A stretch of 64,000 bases of DNA from DATLLN01 sp963797175. GTDB lineage: Bacteria; Actinomycetota; Thermoleophilia; Gaiellales; JAICJC01. Location: assembly GCA_963797175.1 (NCBI GenBank), contig CAWCOL010000009.1, forward strand, positions 930,001 to 994,000. The letters run 5' to 3'. Positions 34,455-42,675 of the stretch are shown one piece after another. Both the position numbers and the translations under genes were made by a program. The notes below the pieces were generated by a model. The model saw only the letters and a list, made by a program, of their open reading frames with translations, was not told where the DNA came from and ran no database searches. Numbering within the stretch: the first letter of the stretch is position 1; each line of letters opens with the position of its first letter.

Positions 34455-35542
34455 GCGACCCCTCCGGCCGCGAGCCGCTCGGCGGCCAGCATCCGCTCGT
34501 ACAGCCGGCGGTAGCGCGCCAGCATTCGCTCGGGCGACCACCGGTCGGCGGCCGCGAGCGCGCCGGCGGACAGGCGAGCCGCCTCGTCGGGCGAGGAGAG
34601 CACGCGGTTGACCGCCTCGGCGACCGCCGCGGCATCCCCCACCGGAACGCTGATCGCGCAGTCGGCATCGAGCACCTCGGTAACGCCGTCCACCTCGGTG
34701 GTGACCAGCGGCGCTCCCAGGCCGAGCGCCTCGAACAGCGTCAGCGGCAGGCCCTCCCACTCCGAGGTCGAGACGATGCAGTCGGCGTTGCCGATCAGGG
34801 CCGCGACGTCCTCGGTCGGCCCGATGAAGCGGACGCGACCGCCGGCCGCGGCCGCGGCGCGCTGGAGGTCCTGGTCGAGCCAGCCGTCGCCGGCCACGAC
34901 CACGTCGGCGTCCGGGCGGAACGATCCGGCGGCCTCGACCAGCACGTGCCACGCCTTCTGCGGCACCAGCCGGCCGATGCCCAGCACCAGCGGCGAGCCC
35001 AGGCCGAAGCGGGCGCGCGCCGCCGCCAGCCGCTCGGGGCCGGCCGGGTCGAGCCGCGCGGCGTTGGCGATGGCGACAACCAGTTCGGGTGGGCACCCCG
35101 CCTCGACCAGCGATGTCGCCACCACCCGCGAGCAGGCAACCACCTGGGGCCGGAGGATGCCGAGCGCGCGCGCCGACATCGCGTAGTGGCCGGGCTGGAC
35201 GCCGTGGAACGTCGTCGCCACCGGCGCCGTCGAGACGCCCGCCGCGGCGGCCCGCGCGGCGAGCGTGACGCCGACCGAGTGCGTGTGGATCAGGTCGGGC
35301 CGGAACTGACGGATGATCCGCCGTAGCCCGGTCGCGGCCGACGGGGCGGGCACGAAGCGGCCGCGCTCGAGCGGCACCACCCGGTGCTCGGCGCCCATCT
35401 CGCCGAACAGGTGCTGCCAGACGCCGCCGTTGGACGCGACCACGACCTCGTCGCCGTGGGCGAGGGCGTCCTCGGTGAGCTGCAGCACGAGGCGCTCCGC
35501 ACCGCCCCGGTCGGTACGGGGGATGGCGTGGAGCAGCTTCAT
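34451..35542 (-). CDS. GT4-family glycosyltransferase
   Basis: 363 residues. MKLLHAIPRTDRGGAERLVL opens the GT-B fold. THSVGVTLAARAA, FHGVQPGHYAMSARALGIL, LGIGRLVPQKAWHVLVEAA and STSEWEGLPLTLFEALGLG are the main landmarks. It is strikingly close to the glycosyltransferase at 61562-62635 (the same opening, HYAMSARAL, IGRLVPQK and TSEWEGLPLTL segments), so the two are paralogues 27 kb apart. ATGA overlap with the ligase gene upstream and GTGA with the next glycosyltransferase. Confidence 0.9.
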   Translation of the reverse strand: MKLLHAIPRTDRGGAERLVLQLTEDALAHGDEVVVASNGGVWQHLFGEMGAEHRVVPLERGRFVPAPSAATGLRRIIRQFRPDLIHTHSVGVTLAARAAAAGVSTAPVATTFHGVQPGHYAMSARALGILRPQVVACSRVVATSLVEAGCPPELVVAIANAARLDPAGPERLAAARARFGLGSPLVLGIGRLVPQKAWHVLVEAAGSFRPDADVVVAGDGWLDQDLQRAAAAAGGRVRFIGPTEDVAALIGNADCIVSTSEWEGLPLTLFEALGLGAPLVTTEVDGVTEVLDADCAISVPVGDAAAVAEAVNRVLSSPDEAARLSAGALAAADRWSPERMLARYRRLYERMLAAERLAAGGVA

Positions 35543-36885
35543 CGCTCGGGCGAGGCTTCCGCCCGTCCGCGCCGCACCAGCAGCGGCACGCCCATCGCCA
35601 GGGCGGGAAACACCCACAGCGGTGCCTGGAACTGCTCGGTGAGGAAGGCCGATCCGACGACGGCGACCACCATCGACGCCGCCACGGCGGTCGCCAGCGC
35701 GTCCTCGGGCGAGCCGGGGAGCCCGCGCCTGCGGGCGCGCAGCCAGCACTGCACGAGGTAGGCGATGAACAGCGTGAGGCCGCCCAGGCCCATCTCGGCA
35801 AGCACGTTCAGGTACGTGTTGTGCGTCGTCTGGACGCCCTTGCCGAAGTCGTAGATGGTGCCCACGTCGGTGTAGCGCACGTCCCAGTTGCCGGGGCCGA
35901 CGCCGGTCATCGGGTTCAGCCCCGCCTCGCGCAGGGCGATGTTCCAGTAGTGCAGGCGGGAGCTGATGTTCTCGTTGGCGACGTAGGACTTGCGCTGCAC
36001 GCGCTCGGTGATCGTGTTGCCGGCGACCGCGTAGGCGGTGCCCCCTGCCAGCAGGGCGACGACAGCCACGCCGGCCACCCAGCGGAACCGCACGCGCCGC
36101 GTGACGATCAGCCACAGCCCGGCGACGGCGACCGAGAGCATCGCGCCGCGCGAGAGCGACGCCCCCACCGCCAGCAGCAGCGCGGCCGACGAGGCGCCGC
36201 CCAGCACGCGCAACAGCATCGAGGGGCCACGTAGCGCCAGCCACACGGCCAGCGGTAGGGTGCAGCCCATCAGCAGGCCGTAGTCGTCCGGGGTCTGGAT
36301 CAGGCCGCTGGAGTGGCCGGTGGAGTGGTTGGAGACCCACTCGACCAGCCCGGCTGCGGCCGCCAGCCCACCGCTCAGCGCCAGCGCGATGACCGTGTGC
36401 TGCAGGCGGCGGCCGCCGCGCATCACGTTCTGGGCGATCAGCAGGAACATGACGCCGTACAGCACCCAGCGCACCGCGTCGGACAGTGCGGCGCTGCGGT
36501 CCTCCGCGCCGATCGAGGACGGGATCAGCCACAGCCAGAGGGCGACCAGCGTCAGCAGCTGCGGCAGCGCCACCGCCGGCCGGCGGCGAATGGCCCAGTC
36601 GATCAGCCACGAGCCGACGGCCAGGGCGCCCAGCACCTTGGTGGCGGCCGATGTGCCGCCGCTCGAGCCCAGATACGCCTGGAAGTAGAAGGAGCAGGCG
36701 ACCGCGGTGATCGCCAGCTCGAACCGCCACACGAAGGCGGCCAGCACCGCCATCCCCACGAGCACGCCGAGGCCGACCAGCGGCGACGTCCAGAGCACGG
36801 CCAGCACCTCGAACAACGCGGCCGCGGCCAGCCACTTGCCGAGGTTGCGGCGCTGGCCGATCAGGTCGTAGCTGATCGCGGTCAC
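35539..36885 (-). CDS. O-antigen ligase/polymerase-like membrane protein
   Basis: 448 residues, about 11-12 hydrophobic helices. The large periplasmic loop after SLSRGAMLSVAVAGLWLIV contains NISSRLHYWNIALREAGLNP, GVGPGNWDVRY and TTHNTYLNVLAEMGLGG, the Wzy/WaaL O-antigen ligase domain signature with its arginine and H-N-x-Y-L elements. It would polymerise or ligate the surface glycan outside the membrane. GTG 36885, overlapping the previous stop (GTGA), is preferred over the longer start at 36903. Confidence 0.88.
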   Translation of the reverse strand: MTAISYDLIGQRRNLGKWLAAAALFEVLAVLWTSPLVGLGVLVGMAVLAAFVWRFELAITAVACSFYFQAYLGSSGGTSAATKVLGALAVGSWLIDWAIRRRPAVALPQLLTLVALWLWLIPSSIGAEDRSAALSDAVRWVLYGVMFLLIAQNVMRGGRRLQHTVIALALSGGLAAAAGLVEWVSNHSTGHSSGLIQTPDDYGLLMGCTLPLAVWLALRGPSMLLRVLGGASSAALLLAVGASLSRGAMLSVAVAGLWLIVTRRVRFRWVAGVAVVALLAGGTAYAVAGNTITERVQRKSYVANENISSRLHYWNIALREAGLNPMTGVGPGNWDVRYTDVGTIYDFGKGVQTTHNTYLNVLAEMGLGGLTLFIAYLVQCWLRARRRGLPGSPEDALATAVAASMVVAVVGSAFLTEQFQAPLWVFPALAMGVPLLVRRGRAEASPER

Positions 36886-37985
36886 CGGGCCACCTCCCGC
36901 CACAGGCTCGCCGTGCGGTCGACCATCGCCTCCAGCGAGAACTGCTCGACCGCGCGGCGCCGCACCTCGGCGCCAAAGGCCCGGCGCAGCGCGGCGTCGG
37001 CCAGCAGCCGGTCGAGAGCCGCGGCCAGCGCGGCCGGGTCGCCCGGCTCGACCAGCAGGCCGGCGTCCTGGACGGCACCCGCGCCGTTGACGCGGGTGGC
37101 GACGATCGGCGCGCCGGAGGCCATGCCCTCGAGCAGCGCCAGCGAGAGCCCGTCCCAGCGCGACGGCACGCAGACCACGTCGGCCGTGCGGTAGTGGCGC
37201 TCGGGGTCGTCAACCGACCCGGTCAGCTCGACGCGGTCGGCCACGCCCAGCTCGTCGATGAGGGCGACGATCGCCTCGTGCTCCTCGCCGTCGCCCACCA
37301 GGCGCACGCGCAGCCCGGGCGTCTCGGTCAGCACCAGCGCGCGCAGCAGCAGATCCTGGCCCTTCGCCTCGGTCAGGCGGCCCACGCACACCACCAGCGG
37401 CTCGGGACGGCGCTCGGCCGGCTCGGCATCCGGGCTGAACCGGTCGACGTCAACGCCGTTCACGATCAGGCGCATGTTCGAGGCGCGCGGCCCCAGCACC
37501 TGGGATCCCATCTCACGGGCGTCCTCGGACACCGCGACCATCACATCCGTCCAGGGCGCGGCCAGCCGCTCGAACCCGCGGTACGCCCACTCGGCCCGTC
37601 CGCCCACCTGCCACGACCAGCCGTGCGGCGTGAACACCGAGCCGGGCCGCGACCGGCCCATGCTGCGCAGGGCGACGCGGCCCAGCGCGCCGGCCTTGGC
37701 GCTGTGCAGATGCACGACGTCCGCGGTGCGCAGCAGCCGGCGCAGGCGCAGCGTCATCCGCAGGTCTGCGGGCGTGGGCGAGCGCACCAGCGGTACCTCG
37801 ACCCAGCGCGCACCGCTGTCGCGGATCCAGCCCGGCAGCTCGTCGCGGTCGGGCGAGGCGACCGTGATGTCGAGGCCGCGGCGGACGCCGGCGCGGGCCA
37901 GCTCGCGCACGCAGACGGCCGCGCCCCCCGTGGTGGGCTGGACGACGTGCAGCACCCGCAGCGGGCGCTCGGCGACGGCGGTCAC
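36882..37985 (-). CDS. GT4-family glycosyltransferase
   Basis: 367 residues. PLRVLHVVQPTTGGAAVCVR opens it, and HLHSAKAGALGRVAL and TPHGWSWQVGG mark the N-terminal domain. The donor domain has LVVCVGRLTEAKGQDLLLRA, RVRLVGDGEEHEAI and SRWDGLSLALLEGMASG, where DGLSLALLEGMA replaces the usual EGLPxxLLEA. GTG 37985 overlaps the sulfotransferase stop (GTGA); the frame is open further upstream but without similarity. Likely cytoplasmic, acting on lipid-linked sugar intermediates. Confidence 0.88.
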   Translation of the reverse strand: MTAVAERPLRVLHVVQPTTGGAAVCVRELARAGVRRGLDITVASPDRDELPGWIRDSGARWVEVPLVRSPTPADLRMTLRLRRLLRTADVVHLHSAKAGALGRVALRSMGRSRPGSVFTPHGWSWQVGGRAEWAYRGFERLAAPWTDVMVAVSEDAREMGSQVLGPRASNMRLIVNGVDVDRFSPDAEPAERRPEPLVVCVGRLTEAKGQDLLLRALVLTETPGLRVRLVGDGEEHEAIVALIDELGVADRVELTGSVDDPERHYRTADVVCVPSRWDGLSLALLEGMASGAPIVATRVNGAGAVQDAGLLVEPGDPAALAAALDRLLADAALRRAFGAEVRRRAVEQFSLEAMVDRTASLWREVAR

Positions 37986-39004
37986 GGCGCCTCCCGCTCG
38001 ATCCGCGACGGGCGCCGCCGGCCCAGGTAGCCGTAGCGGGCCAGCAACGGCAGGGTCAGCGCCGACACCGTGCGCCGATCGCCGGCCGGCATCGCCCGCG
38101 TCCACTCCAGGTCGACCGCGATCCGCCGATCGCCCCGGTCGAAGCGGATCGGGTTGCCGGAGACGGAGTGCACGGCCGGCTCTGCGGCCGCAGCCGCCGT
38201 CAGCGCAGCGAAGGCGGGGGACAGCGGCGCGAACCGGTCGCGCAGCCGCCGCATCGCGGCCTCCGGGTCACGCGCCATGTCCTCGTAGTGCAGCCGCAGG
38301 TAGCCGGAGCGGCCCAGGCCCATCAGCTCGTAGAGCCCGTTGGTGCGGCTCCACAGCTGGGAGGAGACGAACGGCGAGTAGCGGCGCATGTACTGCACCT
38401 GCCAGTGGATCTCGGGCCGGACGCGCTGCCGCTGCCACGAGTGGGCGACGGCCCGGCTGTCCCGAACCAGGTGGGCGACGTAGACGTCGATCCCCTCCAC
38501 CGTGTCGAGCAGGAAGGCGTAGGGAGCGTCCTTGGAGGAGTCGATCACGACCTCGGCGCCGGAGACGTCGCGGATCGCGCGGTAGAGCGCCGCCAGGTCT
38601 GCGCCGTGGCGCTCGAGGTCGTCGCGGTACGCGCTGCCGCGGAGGGCGTCGAAGCGCATCCGCGGGATGTTGCGGATGCGGTCGATGCGGCGCTGGCGGG
38701 CGAGCACCGCCTCCGGGTCGATGCCGCCGGGGTAGGCGGCGGCGACCACGGCCGTCCAGAACGGGCAGGACAGGAACGGCTCGCCGCACGAGCAGAGGTG
38801 GTTCTCGACGAAGCCGCGGAGCCACAGGTAGCGCATCTCGCCGACGGCGACGAATCCCGGCGAACGGGCGAGCATCTCCTCGAGCAGCGTGCTGCCGCTG
38901 CGCCCGGTCCCGGCCACGTAGAGGACGCGGACGGCCGGGATCGAGCGATCGCCCACCGGTCGGTCCGCGAAGGTCACCGACGGCTCAGCGATCGACAGGA
39001 GCAC
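37982..39004 (-). CDS. PAPS-dependent sulfotransferase-like protein
   Basis: 340 residues. VLYVAGTGRSGSTLLEEML is the 5'-phosphosulfate-binding P-loop-like motif of sulfotransferases, and VVIDSSKDAPYAF with LVRDSRAVAHSW is the 3'-phosphate-binding region. HLCSCGEPFLSCPFW adds cysteines typical of this bacterial subgroup. The family transfers sulfate from PAPS to sugars or other hydroxyls. Its position within the glycosyltransferase operon suggests sulfation of the polysaccharide. The GTG start lies inside the end of the Wzz-like gene (20-base overlap); GTG 38977 is an alternative start. Confidence 0.85.
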   Translation of the reverse strand: MLLSIAEPSVTFADRPVGDRSIPAVRVLYVAGTGRSGSTLLEEMLARSPGFVAVGEMRYLWLRGFVENHLCSCGEPFLSCPFWTAVVAAAYPGGIDPEAVLARQRRIDRIRNIPRMRFDALRGSAYRDDLERHGADLAALYRAIRDVSGAEVVIDSSKDAPYAFLLDTVEGIDVYVAHLVRDSRAVAHSWQRQRVRPEIHWQVQYMRRYSPFVSSQLWSRTNGLYELMGLGRSGYLRLHYEDMARDPEAAMRRLRDRFAPLSPAFAALTAAAAAEPAVHSVSGNPIRFDRGDRRIAVDLEWTRAMPAGDRRTVSALTLPLLARYGYLGRRRPSRIEREAP

Positions 39005-40343
39005 CGCTCTTCGCGACCACCACCGGCGAGGGCTCGATCCGAGCCATCGGGGCGGGCTCCGGCATGACGGGCGCGGCCAGGCCGGCCCACCAGCGCTTCG
39101 CCGCGCGGCGGGTGACGCCGGTCAGCACGACGCCGACGACAGGTGCGGTCAGCCCGTCCCACCCGGCCGCCAGCTCGCGGAGGCGGGCGGGCCGGCACTC
39201 ACCGGAGCGGACGACCAGCACGGTCCCCTGGGCGATGGCGGACGCCAGCCGGACGTCCTCGCCGGAGTCGATCGCCGCCGTCTCGACGACGATGTGCGCC
39301 GTGCGGCTGCGGTTGCCGAGCAGGCCGCCCAGGGCGGCTCCGTCAGGGCTGGCGGTGACGATGCGGACGCTCTGGGCGTCGCCGTCGGCCCCCAGTCCGA
39401 ACACCGCCGTCTGGCGGGGCTCGACCGGGTTCGCGTCGACCAGGACGACCTCCTCGTGCAGGCGGCCCATCTCCAGCGCGACGTTGGCAGCGACGGTGCG
39501 CGACCCGCTGTCGGGGCGGACGCCGACCACCGCGACGGAGCGCGGTTCGCCGGGGGTGCCGGGCCAGGGGTCGAGCAGCAGGATGTTCGTGCGCAGGGAG
39601 GAGAAGGCGAGCGAGAGCCCGTTGCGGCCCTCCTCGGCGTCGATCAGCCGTGGGCCCTTGTCGAGGGCGCCGTCGCGCGGGATCACGCCGACGATGGGGA
39701 GACCCAGCCGCAGCACGTCCTCGGGCTCGCGCACCTCCGGGAAGAGGCGATCCCAGATCACGGCGGCGGCGCAGCCCAGCAGCAGCGCGCCCAGCAGCCA
39801 GGCGGCAAGCACGGACGTGTCGCTCGGCCCCTGTGGCGCCTTGGGCAGCGTGGCCGTCCCCGGGACGAGGTTGAAGACGGGGTTGCTGGTGCCGTCAGGC
39901 TTGACCGTGAGGATGGTCGAGCGGTTGGTCTCGGCCAGCGTGCCGGCCGTCTGGGTCGCGATCAGCTTCGCCTGCTTGGCGTCCTTCCAGTCCACCTGGA
40001 TGACGAGCACGCTGGTGTTGTTGACGACGTTCGCATTCAGCGCATCGGACAGCTCTGGCGTGCCCACGTCGAGGCCGTAGCGCTGCACCGACTGCTTGAC
40101 GGAGTTGAGGAAGCCGGGATCGTGCAGCTGGCGCGCGAAGTTGCCCGCGACCGTCTGGGAACTGTTGGCGAACCCGGCGGTGACCCGGTCGGTGGGCAGG
40201 ATGGTGACGTCGATCTGCGACCGGTACTTCGGCGCCGGGCGGGAGTGGACGTAGAGCACGCCCTCGCCTGCCACCAGAAGAAACACAATCGCGAGAATCG
40301 GCCACCGGCGCCGGAAGATCGCTGCTAGATCGGCCACTCTCAC
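38985..40343 (-). CDS. Wzz-like polysaccharide co-polymerase with degenerate BY-kinase domain
   Basis: 452 residues. A membrane helix near residue 15-30 (WPILAIVFLLVAGEGVLYVH), a periplasmic Wzz domain and a second helix at about 185-200 (VLAAWLLGALLLGCAAAVIW) form the chain-length determinant. The cytoplasmic part resembles bacterial tyrosine kinases: SLRTNILLLDPW, then VGVRPDSGSRTVAANVAL where a Walker A with GKT/S is expected, and VVLVDANPVEP as Walker A'. The catalytic lysine is missing and no C-terminal tyrosine cluster follows, so kinase activity is doubtful. GTG 40343 sits nine bases after a TACAAT, so the message is probably leaderless and this is the operon's first gene. Confidence 0.85.
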   Translation of the reverse strand: MRVADLAAIFRRRWPILAIVFLLVAGEGVLYVHSRPAPKYRSQIDVTILPTDRVTAGFANSSQTVAGNFARQLHDPGFLNSVKQSVQRYGLDVGTPELSDALNANVVNNTSVLVIQVDWKDAKQAKLIATQTAGTLAETNRSTILTVKPDGTSNPVFNLVPGTATLPKAPQGPSDTSVLAAWLLGALLLGCAAAVIWDRLFPEVREPEDVLRLGLPIVGVIPRDGALDKGPRLIDAEEGRNGLSLAFSSLRTNILLLDPWPGTPGEPRSVAVVGVRPDSGSRTVAANVALEMGRLHEEVVLVDANPVEPRQTAVFGLGADGDAQSVRIVTASPDGAALGGLLGNRSRTAHIVVETAAIDSGEDVRLASAIAQGTVLVVRSGECRPARLRELAAGWDGLTAPVVGVVLTGVTRRAAKRWWAGLAAPVMPEPAPMARIEPSPVVVAKSGAPVDR

Positions 40344-40352
40344 AGAGACCCC

Positions 40353-40381
40353 ATTGTACCCGTGGCCATTGGAGGTGCCTA
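40353..40381 (-). promoter_or_regulatory. promoter of the polysaccharide operon
   Basis: On the minus strand TAGGCA (40381-40376) and TACAAT (40358-40353) are 17 bp apart, and the -10 ends nine bases before the Wzz-like GTG 40343. The operon it drives would run to 33354 (Wzz, sulfotransferase, GT4, ligase, GT4, GT4). Confidence 0.5.
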
Positions 40382-40411
40382 GATGTTCCCGGCCCTACGT
40401 CAACGCGGCTC

Positions 40412-41248
40412 TCATCCGCCGCCGCGGCCGTACAGCAGGCGGCGGTAGAGGCTCCGCAGCGGCGGCGGCGAGTCGTGGCCTCCCGCCACCTTGGCGCGGA
40501 AGTCGAGCATGCGGTCGCGCCGCTCGACCGCGGTGCGGTTCAGCGCCAACGGGTCGGTTGCCGCGTCGTTGGTGCCCGGCTCGACCGTGACCGCGAATCG
40601 GTATCCCGCCTCCTCGGCCAGCCGCCGTTCGCGGTCGCCGAAGAGCCCCGCCGGGTAGGCGAACACGTCGGCCGTCCGTCCCAGCCGCTCCTCGACGACG
40701 CGCCGCGATCCGCTGATCTCGGCCGCCGCGGCGTCGTCGTCCAGCGCCAGCAGGTTGGGGTGGGTCAGCGTGTGCGGCTCGAACCGGAGCACGCCCCCGG
40801 CGTCCACGCGGCGGATCTCGTCCCACCCGATCAGCGGCGGCTGCCGGTCGTACCACGAGAAGCCGACGCGGCCGTCGATCGCGTCCGGCACGATGAAGAC
40901 CGTGGCCGAGCAGCCCAACCGTTCGAGCACGGGCAGCGCGTTGTCCACCACATCCTGATAGCCGTCGTCGAAGCTGAGGCCGATCACCCGCGGGTCGGGC
41001 CGGGGCCGGCGGGCCTCGGCCGCGGCCGCCGCCACGTCCACCACCCGGAAGCCGTGCTCGACCAGGTACGCCATCTGGCTGGCGAACAGCCCGGGGTCGA
41101 CCGCGAGCGCGTCCCGCTCGGCCGAGACCCGGTGGTAGAAGAGGATGCGGACGCCGCGACGGCCGACCCGCCGGTGGGTCGCCAGATACGCGGCGGAGCG
41201 CGCATGCACATACCCGGCCTTGGCCGGATAGACGAACCGCGGTCCCAT
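40412..41248 (-). CDS. polysaccharide deacetylase (NodB family, CE4)
   Basis: 278 residues. SFDDGYQDVVDNALPVLERL is NodB motif 1 with the catalytic and metal aspartates, and EPHTLTHPNLLAL is motif 2 with the two zinc histidines (HTxxHP). FAYPAGLFGD is motif 3. No signal peptide is evident, though a basic N-terminus is present. It would remove acetyl groups from N-acetylated sugars of the surface polymer. ATG 41248 with GAGGGG seven bases upstream is preferred; an in-frame GTG at 41266 lies exactly at the edge of an inverted-repeat element, whose insertion may have replaced the original promoter. Confidence 0.88.
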   Translation of the reverse strand: MGPRFVYPAKAGYVHARSAAYLATHRRVGRRGVRILFYHRVSAERDALAVDPGLFASQMAYLVEHGFRVVDVAAAAAEARRPRPDPRVIGLSFDDGYQDVVDNALPVLERLGCSATVFIVPDAIDGRVGFSWYDRQPPLIGWDEIRRVDAGGVLRFEPHTLTHPNLLALDDDAAAAEISGSRRVVEERLGRTADVFAYPAGLFGDRERRLAEEAGYRFAVTVEPGTNDAATDPLALNRTAVERRDRMLDFRAKVAGGHDSPPPLRSLYRRLLYGRGGG

Positions 41249-41265
41249 GCGAAGCCCCTCGCGCA

Positions 41266-41437
41266 CTAGATGGTTGATTCCCCGGGATTCGTGGCTCGGG
41301 GAGTGGATCCAGCGTCGCTCAGACGCTGGGAGCGTCTGAAGGGCAGGCTGGATGAAGCCTGTTCAAGGACGATCGCGGCGTCTGAGCCTCGCTGGGCCCC
41401 TTCCAGAGTCGTGAGGCTCGTGGAATCAATCATCTAG
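41266..41437. repeat. 172-bp element with terminal inverted repeats (MITE-like)
   Basis: Ends are CTAGATGGTTGATTCC (41266-41281) and GGAATCAATCATCTAG (41422-41437), complementary at 15 of 16 positions. Inside, GCTCAGACGC (41317-41326) can pair with GCGTCTGAGC (41378-41387), and a competing local hairpin forms with GCGTCTG just after it. CAGGC/GCCTG forms another hairpin. The element has no coding capacity. Its right end supplies the stop codon of the beta-helix gene at 41434. The outermost four bases are CTAG at both ends. Confidence 0.7.
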
Positions 41438-42609
41438 CCGCCCGGGAACGTCCCCACGCAGTGCAGCCCGTCGATGTGGACGTCCCAGCCGACCGGCGTT
41501 CCGATGCGCTGCACGCAGTAGCGCGACGGCCCCACCATCCACTCGCCGAACACCGAGTGCGCGGCCAGCGCCCGCAGCTGAGCGTCCGGCCCGGCGGTCG
41601 CGGTCACCCCGCCGATCGAGACGTGCTTGAAGCGCCCGCCCTTGCCGGCGTTGATCGACACGACCGACTCGCAGCTTCGGGCCGTGACGCCGGAGACCTT
41701 CAGCCCGTCCGAGCCGCGCTGGTCGTGCACCGAGATGACGAGGGCGGCATGGCCGTTCTGGCAGTGGATGCCGCGCGCGCTGACGTCGCGAATCGATCCG
41801 CGGTTCGTCTCCAGGCGCAGGGCAACGCCGCCCTGCGACGTGATCTGCGAGAAGCGGATGCCCTCGCCGCTGTTCATCCCCACCGCGCCGAACCCGAACG
41901 GCGACCCGGTGCTGACGATGTCCGAGATGACGCCGTCGCGGGCGTCCTCGAAGGGGCTGAACGCCGGGCTTTTGCCGGCGATCATGCCGATCACCGGCGC
42001 GTAGCTGGAGGGCGCGCGGCCGCTGCGGTCGCTGTCCACCTGGCGGCCGATCATGTGCGAGACGACGAAGTGGCGGGCGTTTCTGATCAGGACGGCACGC
42101 ACCTTGACGATGGGGGACGAGCGCGTCAAGTCGGCGATCCAGCGCGACGTCCCGCCGCCGGGAGCGGGGACGCCCACCAGCCGCACGTTGCGGACGAACC
42201 GCTCGGTCTGGTCGGGCGCCACCAGTTCGAACAGGGAGACGCTGGCCGACCGCGAGAGGCCGGCGGTGTAGGGCTGGATCACCGTGCCGCCCTGGATCTC
42301 GACGGTGATGTTGCTGCGCAGGCCGATGTTGCGGATCTCGTACGCGCCACCGCCGGCGGCGGGCACCAGCACGCGCTGGGGACGTGCGGGGGTGGCTCGC
42401 GCCCCCGCCGCCGCGATCGCCTTGCGGAAGGCACGGGAGTCGTCGCGCCCGTCGCCCGCGACCGCCCCGAACTTCGTCACCGACACCGCGGTCGCCGTCC
42501 CGGGCGTCGTCACCGGGGGGCTCGGGTGGTCGTTGCCACGGCGCACGACGGCCACGGCGATCACGGCCGTGACCGCCACGACCGCGATCAGTCCGATGGC
42601 GATCCGCAT
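41434..42609 (-). CDS. membrane-anchored right-handed beta-helix (pectate-lyase-like) protein
   Basis: 391 residues. An N-terminal helix (IGLIAVVAVTAVIAVAVV) without a clear cleavage site suggests anchoring. VTKFGAVAGDGRDDSRAFRKA is the start of the pectate-lyase-3/GH28 beta-helix domain. The C-terminal half shares with the other four window paralogues the segments GSPFGFGAV, LRLETNRGSI, GIHCQNGHAAL and a Cys-ended tail (VHIDGLHCVG). Polysaccharide cleavage or binding at the cell surface is likely; catalytic residues cannot be assigned with confidence. The stop codon lies in the inverted-repeat element. Leaderless start: TATCCT is six bases before the ATG. Confidence 0.8.
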   Translation of the reverse strand: MRIAIGLIAVVAVTAVIAVAVVRRGNDHPSPPVTTPGTATAVSVTKFGAVAGDGRDDSRAFRKAIAAAGARATPARPQRVLVPAAGGGAYEIRNIGLRSNITVEIQGGTVIQPYTAGLSRSASVSLFELVAPDQTERFVRNVRLVGVPAPGGGTSRWIADLTRSSPIVKVRAVLIRNARHFVVSHMIGRQVDSDRSGRAPSSYAPVIGMIAGKSPAFSPFEDARDGVISDIVSTGSPFGFGAVGMNSGEGIRFSQITSQGGVALRLETNRGSIRDVSARGIHCQNGHAALVISVHDQRGSDGLKVSGVTARSCESVVSINAGKGGRFKHVSIGGVTATAGPDAQLRALAAHSVFGEWMVGPSRYCVQRIGTPVGWDVHIDGLHCVGTFPGG

Positions 42610-42615
42610 CGTCTG

Positions 42616-42668
42616 AGGATACCCAGCGTCCTCGCGGCTCCTGCCGCCGCACACCCCGCGGGTATCGT
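42616..42668. promoter_or_regulatory. divergent leaderless promoters
   Basis: Minus strand TATCCT (42621-42616) is six bases before ATG 42609. Plus strand TATCGT (42663-42668) is seven bases before GTG 42676. The two -10 boxes are 41 bp apart, leaving overlapping -35 regions. Neither gene has a Shine-Dalgarno sequence. Confidence 0.45.
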
Positions 42669-42675
42669 CCGCGGG

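Noticed and set aside
33354..41248. Teichoic-acid or lipopolysaccharide O-antigen operon
   Set aside because: Ligase-like and Wzz-like proteins resemble O-antigen components, but no LPS core or lipid A genes are present and the inferred organism is Gram-positive; a generic surface polysaccharide is the safer reading.
41266..41437. tRNA or other classical RNA gene in the structured element
   Set aside because: No T-loop GTTCRA or anticodon arm and no cloverleaf; the fold is dominated by a long-range palindrome instead.
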